This document shows, piece after piece, positions 22,440 to 35,059 of a stretch of 64,000 nt of DNA (positions within the stretch are counted from its first letter, which is position 1; the number at the start of each line of letters is the position of its first letter). The DNA lies in contig NC_049992.1 in assembly GCF_000003815.2 (NCBI RefSeq), positions 17,225,780-17,289,779 on the forward strand, given 5' to 3'. Source of the stretch: Branchiostoma floridae (taxonomy: Eukaryota; Chordata; Leptocardii; Amphioxiformes; Branchiostomatidae). The translations under genes were made by a program, and so were the position numbers. Under the pieces are notes generated by a model. The model was not told where the DNA came from, searched no databases, and saw only the letters and a list, made by a program, of their open reading frames with translations.

Positions 22440-23420
22440 AGAGAACTCAACTGGTGATGATCTTTGTTTGCTTTTTGTTACCCATGGGCCATTGAAATGT
22501 ACACATGGACATTCATTTATATAGAGCAATGACATTTATAATTAGACCCAAATTACAAATGAAATTAAAAAAAAACCTATAAAACCAATTGTACATAAGT
22601 TAAAATATTCAATATAAGGCCAGAATGAAAATGATAGTAATGTACTAATGCACTCAGCCACGTGAATAAAAGTGACGTCATACAACCTGCACATGGACAT
22701 GAACATAAACAGACGGGGAAATAGACAACAATTATTACAAAATGAATAATAACGAATTTCTTAAAGACGAAAACAAAAATATTGTCACGCTTTGAATACT
22801 TTCTATGCACTTTGTATGCGTTCTAGTTGAATTGCGGGCCTCAGAAACTAGACTAAGTGCTCAAATATAGCGGGATTTCCCATTTTTGTGTTGGCTTACA
22901 CTGAAGTAGATACTTTATGAAAATCTATATGCTCCGGTGAAGGTTTTGTGTAAGATAGATTGTGCGCATTTCCGAGCACTTACAACAAGAAAACCGGTTT
23001 ATTCAATTTTCTTATAAACGTAACGTCCTAGACCTTTGTTTCTATCACTGCATTTATTTCTCAATCGCTTTGACGTATTTTTGATAAATCCATTTCAGTT
23101 CCTAAAACTAGAGTTCAACGAACACATACCTTTGCCAAATAAACCAGGTTTGTTATGTAGAATGATGTCTGTAGACATAAATGTGTTACTCATTACATTT
23201 TATTTTATATGCCTGGAGTTGGTTCATAACATTTCGCCATTGCTTATGCAAATTAGATCCCTATGTAGATTAGATTCACATAATAATATTAAATTGTATC
23301 AAGCATCATTTAAGCTATCAGCATACCAAAAATCATGATGATCCTTTCATCCCTTATTCTCTTTCAAAGTAGGAAACTGCAGTTCAAGAAAAGACGTTAA
23401 GCGGAACCAAACATTCACCT
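22440..23420. other. AT-rich intergenic sequence, nothing recognised
   Basis: No supportable features. Confidence 0.4.
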
Positions 23421-23439
23421 CTTATTCTCTGCCATCTTT

Positions 23440-24110
23440 CTCAGTTACATATGTGACAAGTTTGAAAGTCCTATCACGGAATGCAGTGGATTTATCTTTC
23501 CTCATTAATCATGCAGATTAGCTGTTAATTTGCATAACTAGTATCTCATTATGTAAGTTTTTACTTCGGCTATCTACATACCAAAAATCATGACGATCCG
23601 TCAATACGTTCATGTTTTGCTATCAATCATGCAAATGAGATCATCATTTGCATAATAAATCTGTATTGATATTTCCTGCTTTCTTAGCTAAAAATGTGAC
23701 AAGTTTGAAAGTCCTATAAGGAATGCAGTGGATTTACTCATCACTTTTCTCATTAATTATGCAAATTAGCAGTCGATTTGCATAATTATAATTCCATCAT
23801 GTAAGTCTTCCCTTTGGCTATCTACATACCAAAAACCATGACGATCCGTCAACACGTTTATATTTTCTCATTAATTATGCAAATGAGACCTTCATTTGTA
23901 TAATTAATATGCATTGATATTTCTCTCTTCCTCATCTATATATGTGACAAGTTTGAAAGTCCTATCATGAAATGCAGTGGATTTATAAACTTTCCTCATT
24001 AATTATGCAAATTAGTTGCTGATTTACATAATTGTATTCCATTGTGTACATTGTTACTTGGGCTATCTACATACCAAAAACCATGACGATCCATCAACAC
24101 GTTCTCGAGT
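23440..24110. repeat. Tandem repeat, about 245-bp unit, three copies
   Basis: TGTGACAAGTTTGAAAGTCC recurs at about 23452, 23695 and 23943. Each copy carries ATTATGCAAATTAG, a mirrored TTTGCATAATTA, and GGCTATCTACATACCAAAAA. Confidence 0.85.
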
Positions 24111-24159
24111 TATTCTCGTCCAAAGTTTGAAAGGAAATCGGCGACTGCAGTTCCAAACA

Positions 24160-24400
24160 AGCCGCTAGGGGGTCCAAACTTAAAGCACTTACTCTCTGCC
24201 CCAAGGGCTATCTACCACTCAAAAATCATAACCACAGCAGGTCCAGAACACGAGATAAAAAAATTGAGGTTTTGCTGCAGTACCTTAGCAAGCCGCTAGG
24301 GGGCCCATTATCGAACTTGACCTTCGTTTTCCCGACCCCTACCCACCTACCAAATATTATCGGGATCCATCAAAGGCTTCTTGAGTTATACTGTTAACAC

Positions 24401-24431
<31 letters not shown>

Positions 24432-24482
24432 CACAGACTCACAAGCCCAAAACATAACCTTAGCCATTCTGGCAAAGGTAAT
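24160..24482 (+). repeat. Dispersed GGGGGCCC-core repeat ending in (GACA)n, most complete copy
   Basis: Twice AAGCCGCTAGGGGG, then GACCTTCGTTTTCCCGACCC, CTTCTTGAGTTATACTG, (GACA)n at about 24397-24437 and the end CCCAAAACATAACCTTAGCC...GCAAAGGTAAT. Likely the 3' part of a retroposon, flush with the tandem array before it. Confidence 0.65.
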
Positions 24483-24484
24483 TA

Positions 24485-25645
24485 GACTCGATTCTCTAGC
24501 ACGCACCGCTGTTAGACATGAACTTCAAAATTGCGCCTCTTAAAAGAGTTCTTGTCAGATAGCGGAGCCGTCAGTGCGAGTTAGCCGCGGTTCTGACATG
24601 CGTCGACAACCGGTCAGGGTTAAACGTCGGAACGTGAGTCGCCATTAGCACGCTTTTCTCTTCCCCGACACTGACCAGCGCGTCCCGACTAATTCAAACC
24701 GACTTTTAATCGATCCACGTCCGTTGAATCATTTATGGCTCGTGCAAGGGGAAGCCTTTATTTGTCAGCAAGACGCATGAGCGCGCTCCGAACTGTTGGA
24801 CAAGAGGGAGAGAGAGGAACTAGCTATGAACTCGTGCCAAATCAATATCCATTTGGACTTAACAGCGTCGTTTTCGCCTGGGAACAGGAAAAGTTATTGG
24901 TACTTAACTCTGTCCTAGCTCAGAAAAGCGCCAATTACGGTTTTACCGATAATTATCACCACAAATTTGCTTACTTGCAGTGTTAGCAAACCAGAAATGG
25001 GATGTTTTGAACTATAGTCTGACGTAATATCATGATTTTTAGATAAGTTGGAACAGTAAAATGTGGTAGTTGACGCACGGGGTTATATACCGCACCGTAA
25101 AAATATAGGTATCATATTGATGACACGAATGATAAAATATAATAATAATCTTTATTGCAAACTCATGCCCGAAGGCTAATTGCAAAAATACATGCATGAA
25201 AGTACAATGATGATAGTGATACAATAACAAAGTGGACATTAAGAGAAATAGGGGTCACAAACGAGTGATACTTCTAATCTAAAATGCTAAAATATAATAT
25301 GTAAATAATCACTAAAGTTTTCTATATAGCAAATATAGATCAAGCTAGTTTTGTTGGGTTTGACTTCTTTTGAAGCAATGGAATACATCTTTCCCACGTC
25401 TTTCATAATACATGTGGGATCTTTGATTTTGATGTAGAATTGGTTTCTCATGCTGAGTAACAGTGGGAAAGAAAGTATCTATTTTGAAAAAAAATTGTAG
25501 ATATGTATCTTATTATCATAATCAAATCATCAGCTAGAATAAAATGGCCTGCGTCTTTCATTGCACTAGAATTAAGAGCAGTATTTACAAATCTTCTCCG
25601 ATACAGATAGTTTCAAATATCACTTTTTCCAATCTATAGGGGGTG
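24485..25645. other. Intergenic sequence, nothing recognised
   Basis: 24540-24720 is richer in CpG than its flanks, but no spliced coding segment could be supported; the remainder is AT-rich. Confidence 0.4.
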
Positions 25646-25651
25646 GGCATA

Positions 25652-25814
25652 GCCTGGGTACCATCCGGATAGTAGTTCGCTCCTACGTTCGCTTCTGCAC
25701 TGAAACACAGTGAAGCGACTGTATATAGTGTATAATGAATGTCAGAGCTAGAAGCGACTGTATATAGTATATAATGAACGCCGGAGCGAACTACTTTCCG
25801 GATGGTACCCAGGC
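25652..25814. mobile_element. TA-flanked MITE, GCCTGGGTACCATC family, near-intact copy
   Basis: GCCTGGGTACCATCCGGATA...TTTCCGGATGGTACCCAGGC, TA on both sides (25650-25651, 25815-25816). AGTTCGCTCC / GGAGCGAACT are also inverted. Internally GAAGCGACTGTATATAGT is duplicated. Confidence 0.85.
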
Positions 25815-25990
25815 TAGGGTGGGCACTAATTCTGTAATATGCAGAGGTAATTCTATACGAAAGTATGAGGACAACACCCGAAACTTTCCAAGTAATTCGA
25901 GCGCAACAATAAAAAGTAACACTATATATCTATAGGTACCATAGAGGACCATTAATGTAAGTGTAACGTAAGGGCAAATCATGATATATA

Positions 25991-27744
25991 CGAGGGTGCT
26001 TCAAAAAGTAATGTCACTAGTTTGATAACAGGCTCATTTTTTCATCGAATGAGTTGAAATTTGGTACAGAGGTAAAGGTATATATCCTTTTTAGATTAGG
26101 ATATCTCAATTTGTTGTTCAGATTTTTATAAGCAACTGAGTTGATTTCAAGATAACCATACCCCTGGAAGCTTGTCAGAAGATCAGTTCTTCTAGATCTG
26201 ACCCTTTTATAACTACTTTAGGAAGCCGAAATTGCACCTATATAATAACAAATGTCTCTATAGGTCACATGCTAATTTTCATTTCTGAACTTCCAATGGT
26301 TCATATTTTACAGCTGCTAGAAAGGAGCGAGTCACTACATTTTTTTTTTTATTCACATTTCTTTAAAGAGGATGAGACGGAAAGCAGACCCTGCTTATCG
26401 AGGTCTTCTCCTCATGTACATAAACAAAATAAGGACACACATACAGGACTACAAAACGCAAAATAACAAAGTCAAGAGATAATGATAACGACATGAAATA
26501 AAACAACAAGGAATCAAATAACAAAGTGACGTGTAGCTGGCATACAAACTTAGAAGTAATCAAATAAGGTTATAAATCAACTTAAACAACCTGTCTATTG
26601 AACACAAGACATAACTACATGAAAATAAACAAGGAATCAAATAACAGAGTGACATATGGCTGATAAACAAACTTAGAAATAATGATCAAATAAGGTTCAG
26701 CTGAAACGATCTGTCTGTTTGATGAACTTAAACACAACATCAAATAAATGACAGTTCTGAATGGTAGATAGTACTGGGTTTCCCCTGAGTAAGGTTGAAC
26801 ATAAAATATTTTCAGTGGTGTGTCTTGGGTCAAATGGTAAGATAGTGGTTAAAGATGACAACATATCAAGTCTTGCATCATTGTATAGAGGACAGTGTAG
26901 AAAATAATGTATAGTTGATTCGTTAGGGTGGCCACAATTACACATAGGACTATTTACACATTTATGTTGGAACAGGTGGAAATTCAACTGACCGAAGTTA
27001 AGTCTAAGTCTAGTGAGATGGATTGCTGGGTATCTGGGACCATGCGAGAAGTGCAGGTGGGTAGGAGGTCTATAGAAAAAATACTCCAACTCATTTTTGA
27101 AGCTAGCAACAGAGGGAGATACTCTGGTAGTGAGCGGTAGTTGATTCCAAGTCACTACATTGCACGCATTTTGATTAATAGCCAAATGCGTGATTTATTT
27201 ATTAAAGGTATTGTAGACTAATTTTCCATCAACCAAAAGATACGAAACTTGGCACAGTTATTGGCTGTTCCAAGACCAATAGGTTTGCAAATTTTGGTTT
27301 CTTTTATTGTATGAAAAAGTCCACTACATAAACTTTAATCAGCCCACCCCTGATTAACGACACTGATGACCGGGGTCATACCTCACTTCACCCAAGGAAC
27401 GAAAAAAAGAAACATGATTGGATCTCAAAGGTGAAAATTGTTATGTGCCTTATTAAGAAATGGAACTTGATACATGTGCAGTTTCAGCTTCATACAATAG
27501 CTACAAGTGAGTCAGGGATATTATCAATTGCATATTAATTGAATCTCTAATTTCTTTCGACGGGATAACAAGGGTGTGGTCATCTTGACCTCAACTCGGT
27601 CACTCATAAAAACGTGAACAACAAAGTGAGATATCTCAATCTGAAAAAGAGATATGGCTTTACCTTTGTGCCAAATTTGAACTCATTCGATGAAAAAATG
27701 AACCTGTTATAAAACTAGTGACATTACTTTTTGAAGCGCCCTCG
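25991..27744. mobile_element. Long-TIR, TA-flanked Tc1/mariner-type element carrying a nested LINE
   Basis: Ends CGAGGGTGCTTCAAAAAGTA and TACTTTTTGAAGCGCCCTCG, flanked by TA at 25989-25990 and 27745-27746. The inverted similarity runs about 190 bp inward (CATCGAATGAGTTGAAATTT etc.). CGAGGG..TTCAAAAAGTAATG is typical of mariner-like termini. No transposase fragment was recognised; the middle is occupied by a LINE insertion (26341-27149). Confidence 0.8.
26341..27149 (-). pseudogene. 5'-truncated LINE copy with 11-bp target-site duplication
   Basis: Minus-strand ORF remnant from 27149 to a stop at 26697: starts exactly at WNQLPLTTRVSPSVASFKNE and contains LTRLRLNFGQLNFHLFQHKC, then the C-x-C...H-x-x-x-H-C zinc-knuckle-like CNCGHPNESTIHYFLHCPLY common at LINE C-termini. 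Its poly-A tail appears as poly-T at 26341-26350. The TSD AGTCACTACAT is present at 26330-26340 and 27150-27160. The 3' UTR holds a duplicated stretch (CAAGGAATCAAATAACA at about 26507 and 26631). Confidence 0.85.
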
Positions 27745-27749
27745 TAGCA

Positions 27750-28070
27750 TGCCAAAAATGCATTTCGAGTTAGACAGCCCTTCTCTGGAAAAAGGACAAT
27801 TTTTTTCATTTGGAAAACACGATGAATTGGAATATTTCGAAACAGGTCACTCCTGTTGGCGATTTTTGCGACACCTTTATTAAGATCACCATCAGGTCAC
27901 CAACAGGCGCAAATTTGTCAAAAAAAGTTGCAATTAGCGCTTGAAAGTGTCTCGAATGGCATGGGTCAAAACTAGACGCGACTATCTAAGTAGTCACCAA
28001 CGGGCACAATCACTACACACCCCTTAATCATTGGAACGGTAGTTCTGAGTTTATTCACATGGTAACCTCC
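27750..28070. other. Intergenic sequence, nothing recognised
   Basis: No supportable feature apart from AGTCACCAACGGGCACA-like words shared with the GATCACCATCAGGTCACCA region just before. Confidence 0.35.
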
Positions 28071-28074
28071 TTTA

Positions 28075-28235
28075 GTTGTTTAAAAAAACAGATATTTAGG
28101 GATATCTAGTCGACGGAAGTTGAGTTCAAATTACAATATTTTCATATCATTCCAGTCTGTGGATTTGATATCTCTAAATACTCCGATTTTATATACAACG
28201 GATAAAGTTTGCCAGGCGAATAAAGGTGAACTAGC
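28075..28235. mobile_element. Fragment of the AACGTTAGTTCACCTTTATC family
   Basis: ATATTTAGGGATATCTAGTC...GAATAAAGGTGAACTAGCGT matches one end and the interior of the elements at 33.2, 37.9 and 39.77 kb. Confidence 0.55.
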
Positions 28236-28370
28236 GTTACATTATTGTCATACTCGAATATGTCCAAAAACTGATTCCCGGAATGTGTCTATCTCGAATA
28301 TGTCTCGTAATTCTAACGGAATATGAATCCGGAAACAAGAAACTTCAATAACGCGTCAGTCTGCATAAAT

Positions 28371-28613
28371 GTGGTATCTCACTGCACTTGGGGCACCGGT
28401 GCGGCACTGCGGGGTTTGAAAAATAATTCAACGAATTTCAGAGACAAAGAACGAATTTTCTTATGTTTTGTGTACTTAACTGTCTTCTTAGTCATACTCT
28501 TATGTATTACGCAGTATTTAAATTATAAAAACAATGGCGAAAATAACACAACAGTGCGGCAGTGAACGAACCCCGCAGTGCTGCACCGGTACCCCAAGTG
28601 CAGTGAGATACCA
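28371..28613. mobile_element. MITE, GGTGGTATCTCACTGC family, copy 3
   Basis: GTGGTATCTCACTGCACTTG, GGGCACCGGTGCGGCACTGC and inverted GCAGTGCTGCACCGGTACCC...GTGCAGTGAGATACC. The interior resembles the 4.6 kb copy. Confidence 0.85.
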
Positions 28614-28619
28614 GCTCGA

Positions 28620-29550
28620 GAGGGAGGGGAGCTGTGAATGGTATCTTATAATTGGACACCTCGTTATCTAAGTAAAGCGCAGCTCGGAAAATGTCAATAA
28701 AATCCACCATTTATCCACATTACACCACACAAGTAGCAAGAGGCGTCGCGACCTCTAACCCTTAGCAATCAAACTTCCCAGTATAGGAGTGCGACACCCG
28801 TGGCGTGTCAAGGGTTAATGGCAATCAATGACTACTTAACATGCAGGAACGAGCGCTTTAGGTTCAGATCTTTTAGCTTGCAAACTGATTATGATTCCTT
28901 TCAATGGGAACGGTTTGACCGTAAGGGCCTTCGCTAACTACGAAAATGTCCTGTTGGCAATTTTAGGGCAATTACGTTGGGTAGAGGAAATTGCCAGTAG
29001 ATTGCTTGAATTGCATGGCTTACGTTTAACGTTAGAGGTTGGACTAATATTTTGAGTTAAATGTATGCAGTTTACTGTGCTCTTGAGTATATACGAACTG
29101 CGAAGAATCCGGACAAAATGGCGCCATTCCTATAGAACTAGATGGTCATTATTAAGGACGACGCCGGTGAATTTATTATTTACGTGTGTCGCGACTCCAC
29201 TGGATGACGTCATAGCAAGTGATTGACAGCTCATTCGGACGAAAAGTTTACCTCTGATGAGGTAATCGCCAAGGCCTCTACTGGCACTTACCCGGGGTTT
29301 ATGAGGCATTATCATATGGCCAGGCGCCGTGGTCCAATCCGAAGGCCCCATTCCTCGTTGGATGTGACGCTTCGCTCACTCGGTGGTTTTATTCGGTGGT
29401 TTTAGCAAAGGACCAGGCGTTATGACACCATATACACCTCGGGGTGGGTCATGGGTGATGCTTGTGTCTCTCTATAGGTAAATGTTTGGCTGAAAGACAT
29501 GAAGAAAACTGCGCAAAAAAGAAATCTTGATAAAAACGCCTAAAATCACT
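28620..29550. other. Intergenic sequence, nothing recognised
   Basis: 29150-29410 is GC-richer and contains a TGACGTCA site, without supportable coding structure. Confidence 0.4.
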
Positions 29551-29569
29551 TTAAAAAAACCCAAGGAAA

Positions 29570-29690
29570 CAGTAGCCTCCATAGCAGGCTCTCTATGGCC
29601 TTTTTTGGCACTTTTGCTGGCCATTTCTTTTTGTACTGGGTCGCTGATTGCTGGTCTTTTCTGACAGCCGAACCTCTGCTTGGAAAGTAG
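29570..29690 (-). mobile_element. Solo arm of the TAGCCTCCATAGCAGGC hAT-like MITE
   Basis: TAGCCTCCATAGCAGGCTCT...TTGCTGGCCATTTC...GGTCGCTGATTGCTGGT matches the arms of the complete element at 53701-54181; the second arm is missing. CTCTGCTTGGAAAGTAG, another element-end word, follows at once. Confidence 0.6.
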
Positions 29691-29699
29691 GGCAAGCTG

Positions 29700-30805
29700 G
29701 AACGTACCATATGATCTCCCATTCAATCCTCTCCTTTCAACACACAACAGTGATTCGAGTAGACGCCTTGGCGTCTTGTTTTACATGGTGGGGATAATCC
29801 GAGATTCTCCGGCAGTATGCGAGGTAGGATTTCGGGCTCACGTCGAGCCCCCAGTCTGAACTCCCCCCATCAATCTCTGTCGCACCGTAGGTCACACCTA
29901 GGGGGCCTTGTCGGCATCCCCAACTCATCAATAAATCAACATCCGGGACCTGACAGTACGGTGCCAGTCTCTGCCAAGGCTAGAGTTTTGAATACGAAAA
30001 TGACTAACATCTATTACCATAATACCGCCAGGTTCACTGCAATTTCTCAAGGGATAATAATTTAGCAAATGACCAACGCATTTATGGATGTCTGAAGTGT
30101 GCATATCTAGGAAATTACTGTTTTTTGCACTAGTAGATCTCCTTAAAATCAACGTTTACTTTATTTGGTGTTATTATGATTAGTGGCGGTATTATGGTAG
30201 GGGATATTAGAGCGGTAACGTTCGCAAGGAAATACATAGTGTTTACCTTCATGTGTTTTGGTTTGGTTTATCATCTTTCGTTCATTCTTATAAACAGTAT
30301 AACCCTGCTCAAACACATTGAAGTTTATGTATTTATTTACCAGCCATTCCAGCTCTGTCCTGCCACTTGCAATTGCTGCATTATGTAAATGAACAACAAA
30401 GGGTGTCTGCTACAAGTAATCATGGTGACGTCAGTTGTCTGGTTCAGGTCATTGACCAATAGATTTGTTTGGAACGGATAAAGAAAAAGAAGAAGAAGAA
30501 ACGAAGCAAAAACAACCTGTTTGCTTTCCCTGAAGGTGAACATAAATATCTCCACTCTTAAAGTACTACTATAAACTCTGGTATATATGAATAATGATAC
30601 TGTAGCATTGTGTAAACGCTGGATAGAAACATTGACAAAACGTGGCTTAAGAACGCAGGTTGTCCTTTGTACCTTGTGAGAACGCAGTTAGGCGTATTTG
30701 TACGTCGCCAATAGTCTGCTCTCCCCTGATATTTAAAGCCGGGTGAACTTTAGCATCCTTGACAAGTTGTTGAATACTCCCCGCGCTACATGCTGGCAGG
30801 GGTCC
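29700..30805. other. Intergenic sequence, nothing recognised
   Basis: No gene or repeat family could be supported. Confidence 0.4.
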
Positions 30806-30809
30806 GATG

Positions 30810-31326
<517 letters not shown>

Positions 31327-31329
31327 TGG

Positions 31330-33220
31330 TTTATTTATTTAAACACACAATGTCGTGTACAATATTATAGTCCGAGGACTAAATTGCCTCGTACATTCTA
31401 CAGGAGAGGCTGGCGCTTAGGACTAAAACAATGGAATGTCCTGCCTAAGTGCATTAATCTAAATATACTTATCACAATTTTCACTAAACTTTACAATTTA
31501 AAAGTGTGGATATGCACACCATCAGGTAAATATATATCTATGTCAATCATAAAATCGATCTCATTCTGAATGATTAAAATGTGACTTATTCATCTGTCAG
31601 GAAGGCGAGGAAAAGTTTTCTGTTCGTCTTAAATCGTAAGCGTTCCTTGCCATTTTGAAGATTCACTACACTTTGAAATTTTCAGCCTTGTCAGCTTTCA
31701 TTTCGATATTTAGTTATTACATGTTGTATTACTTCAATAGCCGATGGCACGCTCATAAATATAACATGGCCTTCGTACGGTGGGGACGAGTGTTTTGATG
31801 GATCGTCGTTTGAATATTTAATGTGCCGAGTCATTTATGATGAACTGTTAATTTAGATATCAATTATCATCTGTCATGCTCGCAACCAGGGCAGAGAAAA
31901 TGAGGGTAGTTTGTAACTTTTAATTTGTTGTAGGTCTTTTAATGGACTTTGAAGAGGGGTATTTAAAAGAGAAAGGAAATACGGAATACGACATATTAGT
32001 ATCCGTTTTTTAATACGGCATATAATTTTTATTTGGCTCATTTTGCATCTGCTTTGTACAGTTTACAGTATGTTTTACTTGTTTTTGCAACGAACTAAAA
32101 TTAATGTGCGTGTGGATGTTAATAACATTGTTACCCATATAGTGGAATCAAAATGGCCTAATTCTATTAGTTAATGATTTCAGAAAATGTTACCATTGTC
32201 GTCTTTTGAAGAATCTGTCACGGTAGAAAACACTCAGCCAGGGAAAAAACAGTTAGTGAAGTTCGCCAAACTATTACGCGAAATGTTATTCTTAAATCGA
32301 TTCCTTCACATTTGCCGGCTTATATCGTCAAAGTGTGCGATATTTGGAGGCTTGCGCGGCGTTAAATCCATGCATACATCACTATTGCCTTACAATCTGC
32401 ATCCAAAGGGCAAACGCGCACCCATGATCGATGGATCCTGGAATATATGAGCTATCGTCCTTGGCTGGGTGGTTTATAGCCACAGCTTCCACTGTATGCT
32501 TAAGTGGGTACCCTCACTGGGTCGCAACTGCATGTGGCAACGGTGACAAATTATTGGGACAACGTTGCAAATTTTCCGCCAATTGTCCCTTGTTTGTTTG
32601 TTTATTAAGGATATTCATTAGTGTTGACATACAACCACTACTCTTCCTGGAGTCCTCTTCTATAAAATACAATAAATTATATAATAACTACTGTTTGCGA
32701 AACGTTGTCGTGCTAACACTTATCATCCACTAATTACAATAAAATGAATTACAGGTTTGATATCAATCAATAACATCATTTAGCAACGTTACATGGTGCA
32801 ATTTTAATCTGAATTATCATTGGAATTCCCTTGTTGTCACGCCGATGGGTGAGATACGAGAGAGTTTTGGCCCCAAATTATATACATGCACATGGTAACT
32901 TTATTGGAAATCTCAATGTTGCTACTAAATTAAAAAAACCAACGTGCAAAGATTCATCAAAAAGAGATTTGCAGTGAACGCACCTGTTGCCTGTTGGCGT
33001 CTAGTTTGCCACATTTTGCCCATTGCAATTTTCTTTAAATTTGAAAAAAAAATTTGTCAAATTCACGACAAGTTTGCGACTGTTAGCGAATGCCTCTAGA
33101 TAATGTCGTAAACAGTGAGGTACCCGCTTACCCGTTTCATATTCAAGGCATTTAAGTATTACCATTACATTACAAAGGTGTTAATGGCATAAAGTAATGT
33201 TTATAGGCTAAACAGGTACA
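31330..33220. other. AT-rich intergenic sequence
   Basis: Around 32030-32160 words of the ATATGGATGACATC family interior are visible (GGCTCATTTTGCATC, GTGGAATCAAAATGGCC), suggesting an old fragment. The rest shows nothing supportable. Confidence 0.35.
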
Positions 33221-33228
33221 TTGTATAA

Positions 33229-33445
33229 CGTTAGTTCATCTTTATCAGTTGTATATAAAAATTGGGTATTTGGGAATCGTTAAAAATTAAGCCGATGAAA
33301 GGTAGTTTCCCATTGCAATATTTTGAAAATGTTAACATTTGAAACCCCACGTCGTTAACCTGAAATCTCTATAATATTTTATTTGCAACAACGAATCTAG
33401 GTTACCCCACGGATAAAGGTGAGGTAGCATTAACCTTTATAAGCA
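33229..33445. mobile_element. AACGTTAGTTCACCTTTATC family element, diverged
   Basis: AACGTTAGTTCATCTTTATC at the left, and GGTTACCCCACGGATAAAGG then TGAGGTAGCATTAACC at the right, in inverted orientation; ATTGGGTATTTGGGAAT is shared with the 37.9 kb copy. Confidence 0.6.
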
Positions 33446-33717
33446 ATGGTAGCCGGACGTTCGTGGGTGGCAAGAAATGCCTCATTCTAAGGTCCAGTTG
33501 TATCATCTACCCAATAAATGCAGTGACCTTGTACATGTAATCTTCCATCGATGGGGGATGCCTGGTGGCATTTCAACGTTATCGCTGTCGTATTGCGATT
33601 GCTTTTTTAAATTCTTCTTTTGCTCACGGTGTGCTCCACTTATGACAAATGCTGTGGACATGAAAGTCACCGAAACGCTATGATAGAAAAGGAAAAGTTT
33701 TTACCAAGCACCGCATG

Positions 33718-34310
33718 TCGTAATCTCCAAGCAGATCCTACGGTAGCACAAGATAGTATCAAACGCTACCAGAGACTGAAGCCGGCCTAGGAGTGTGTTT
33801 GGCTACGAAGCGCGGAATTAGCTACTCCAAAACTCCTGACAGAGCGTCTGCTGACCGAGACAACACTCCACCAAACCGAATTAGCCGGGCGCCTGCTGAC
33901 CGAGGCTACTCCCCACCAAACGCAGAATTAGCTCCTCCATAACTCCTGACAGAGCGTTGAGCCGCCGTGTGACTGCTGACCGAGTCTACTCCCCACCAAA
34001 CGTGGAATTAGCTCCTCCATAACTCCTGACAGAGCGTTGAGCCGCCGTGCGCCTGCTGACCGAGGCTACTTCCCACCAAACGCAGAATTAGCTACTCTAT
34101 ATACACTTCTGACAGAGCGCCTGTTGACCGAGGCTACTCCGCACCAAACGTAGAATTAGCTACTCCATAACTCCTGACAGAGTGCCTGCTGACCGAGGCT
34201 ACTCCCCACTAACGCAGAATTAGCCGCGCGCCTGCTGACCGAGTCTACTCCCCACCAAACGCAGAATTAGCTCCTCCATAACTCCTGACAGAGCGCTGAG
34301 CCGTCGTGCT
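33718..34310. repeat. Minisatellite (about 65-78-bp unit, 7-8 copies) beside a hAT-like MITE end
   Basis: AGAATTAGC...CTCCTGACAGAGCG...CTGCTGACCGAGGCTACTCC...CACCAAACG recurs from 33810 to 34310, some units with an extra GAGCCGCCGTGC. The array follows TAATCTCCAAGCAGATCC...GATAGTATCAAA (33718-33770), which matches the left end of the complete MITE at 37590; no right end follows. Confidence 0.85.
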
Positions 34311-34319
34311 GTGAATTAT

Positions 34320-34655
34320 TGATGTGACTCCATGTTATCCATTTACGAGCGGGATTTACAGGTGGAGGGGAGATTATGAAGTAGTCTGATTTATGGCAGC
34401 CCTGATTGATATTGTTGGTTGACATTCTCGTCTTTATTGATTTTAACCTCTAGTTGGTTCAAAGTTGCTTCTATCTAGATCAGTACAGATTTTGGCGGGA
34501 CTGGGAAATATCACAGAAAATGTCTGACGTGATAGTTTTTTTGTCCGTGTGCGGCAATTGCGTATCCCTGGAGATTAAATTGATAAATGTATCTTTAAAG
34601 TTACATCCGCCATCTGTCCTTGAATAGTTTCATCAGGTCGGTGCGTCACTGAGAA
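34320..34655. other. Intergenic sequence, nothing recognised
   Basis: No supportable feature. Confidence 0.4.
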
Positions 34656-34659
34656 AAGA

Positions 34660-34860
34660 GACTATTTTTTTTCTTACACAATCACTGCTTTATTTCCACC
34701 GACGTTTCGGTGACCGTCTGTCACCTTCGTCAGGGCGATTCTGACTTGTCAACATTGTACTGCAGCGACAGGTGTCGCTGCTTACAGATGCGGAAACAAA
34801 CGCCAAGTTACGTTTGGGACCGCATTTTCAGAAAGTGGATGAACTAGTTGCACCGTCTCT
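34660..34860 (-). repeat. Retroelement-like tail with two perfect hairpins and hammerhead-like core
   Basis: On the - strand: AGCGACACCTGTCGCT (perfect hairpin), then CCTGACGAAGGTGACAGACG, GTCACCGAAACGTCGG and GTGGAAATAAAGCAGTGATT. CTGACGA and GAAAC flank a GGTGAC/GTCACC stem. The same order is seen at 54.55-54.69 kb (+) and partly at 20.02 kb (+). A further piece (GACAGATGGTCACCGA) lies at about 35015 in the other orientation. The parent element is unidentified. Confidence 0.6.
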
Positions 34861-35059
34861 ATAGGTTTATTTATCTATTCAACTAACGACCGTTGTATTT
34901 GTATATATTATACAACTTTACACTTAGAAAGGCCGAAACACCGAAAAGACCATTGCAACGTTATATACTAGTATGTAAATGCAATGAACCAGCCAGAATT
35001 GGCAAGAAGAAGTTGACAGATGGTCACCGAATTGTCAGAAGAAATAAAGCAATGGTTGG

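Noticed and set aside
24540-24730. CpG-richer segment with GGAAC|GTGAGT as a possible first exon
   Set aside because: The short frame before the donor has no distinguishing feature and no partner exon was found.
33810-34310. CRISPR-like array of direct repeats
   Set aside because: The units are contiguous 65-78-bp tandem repeats without unique spacers, in an animal genome.
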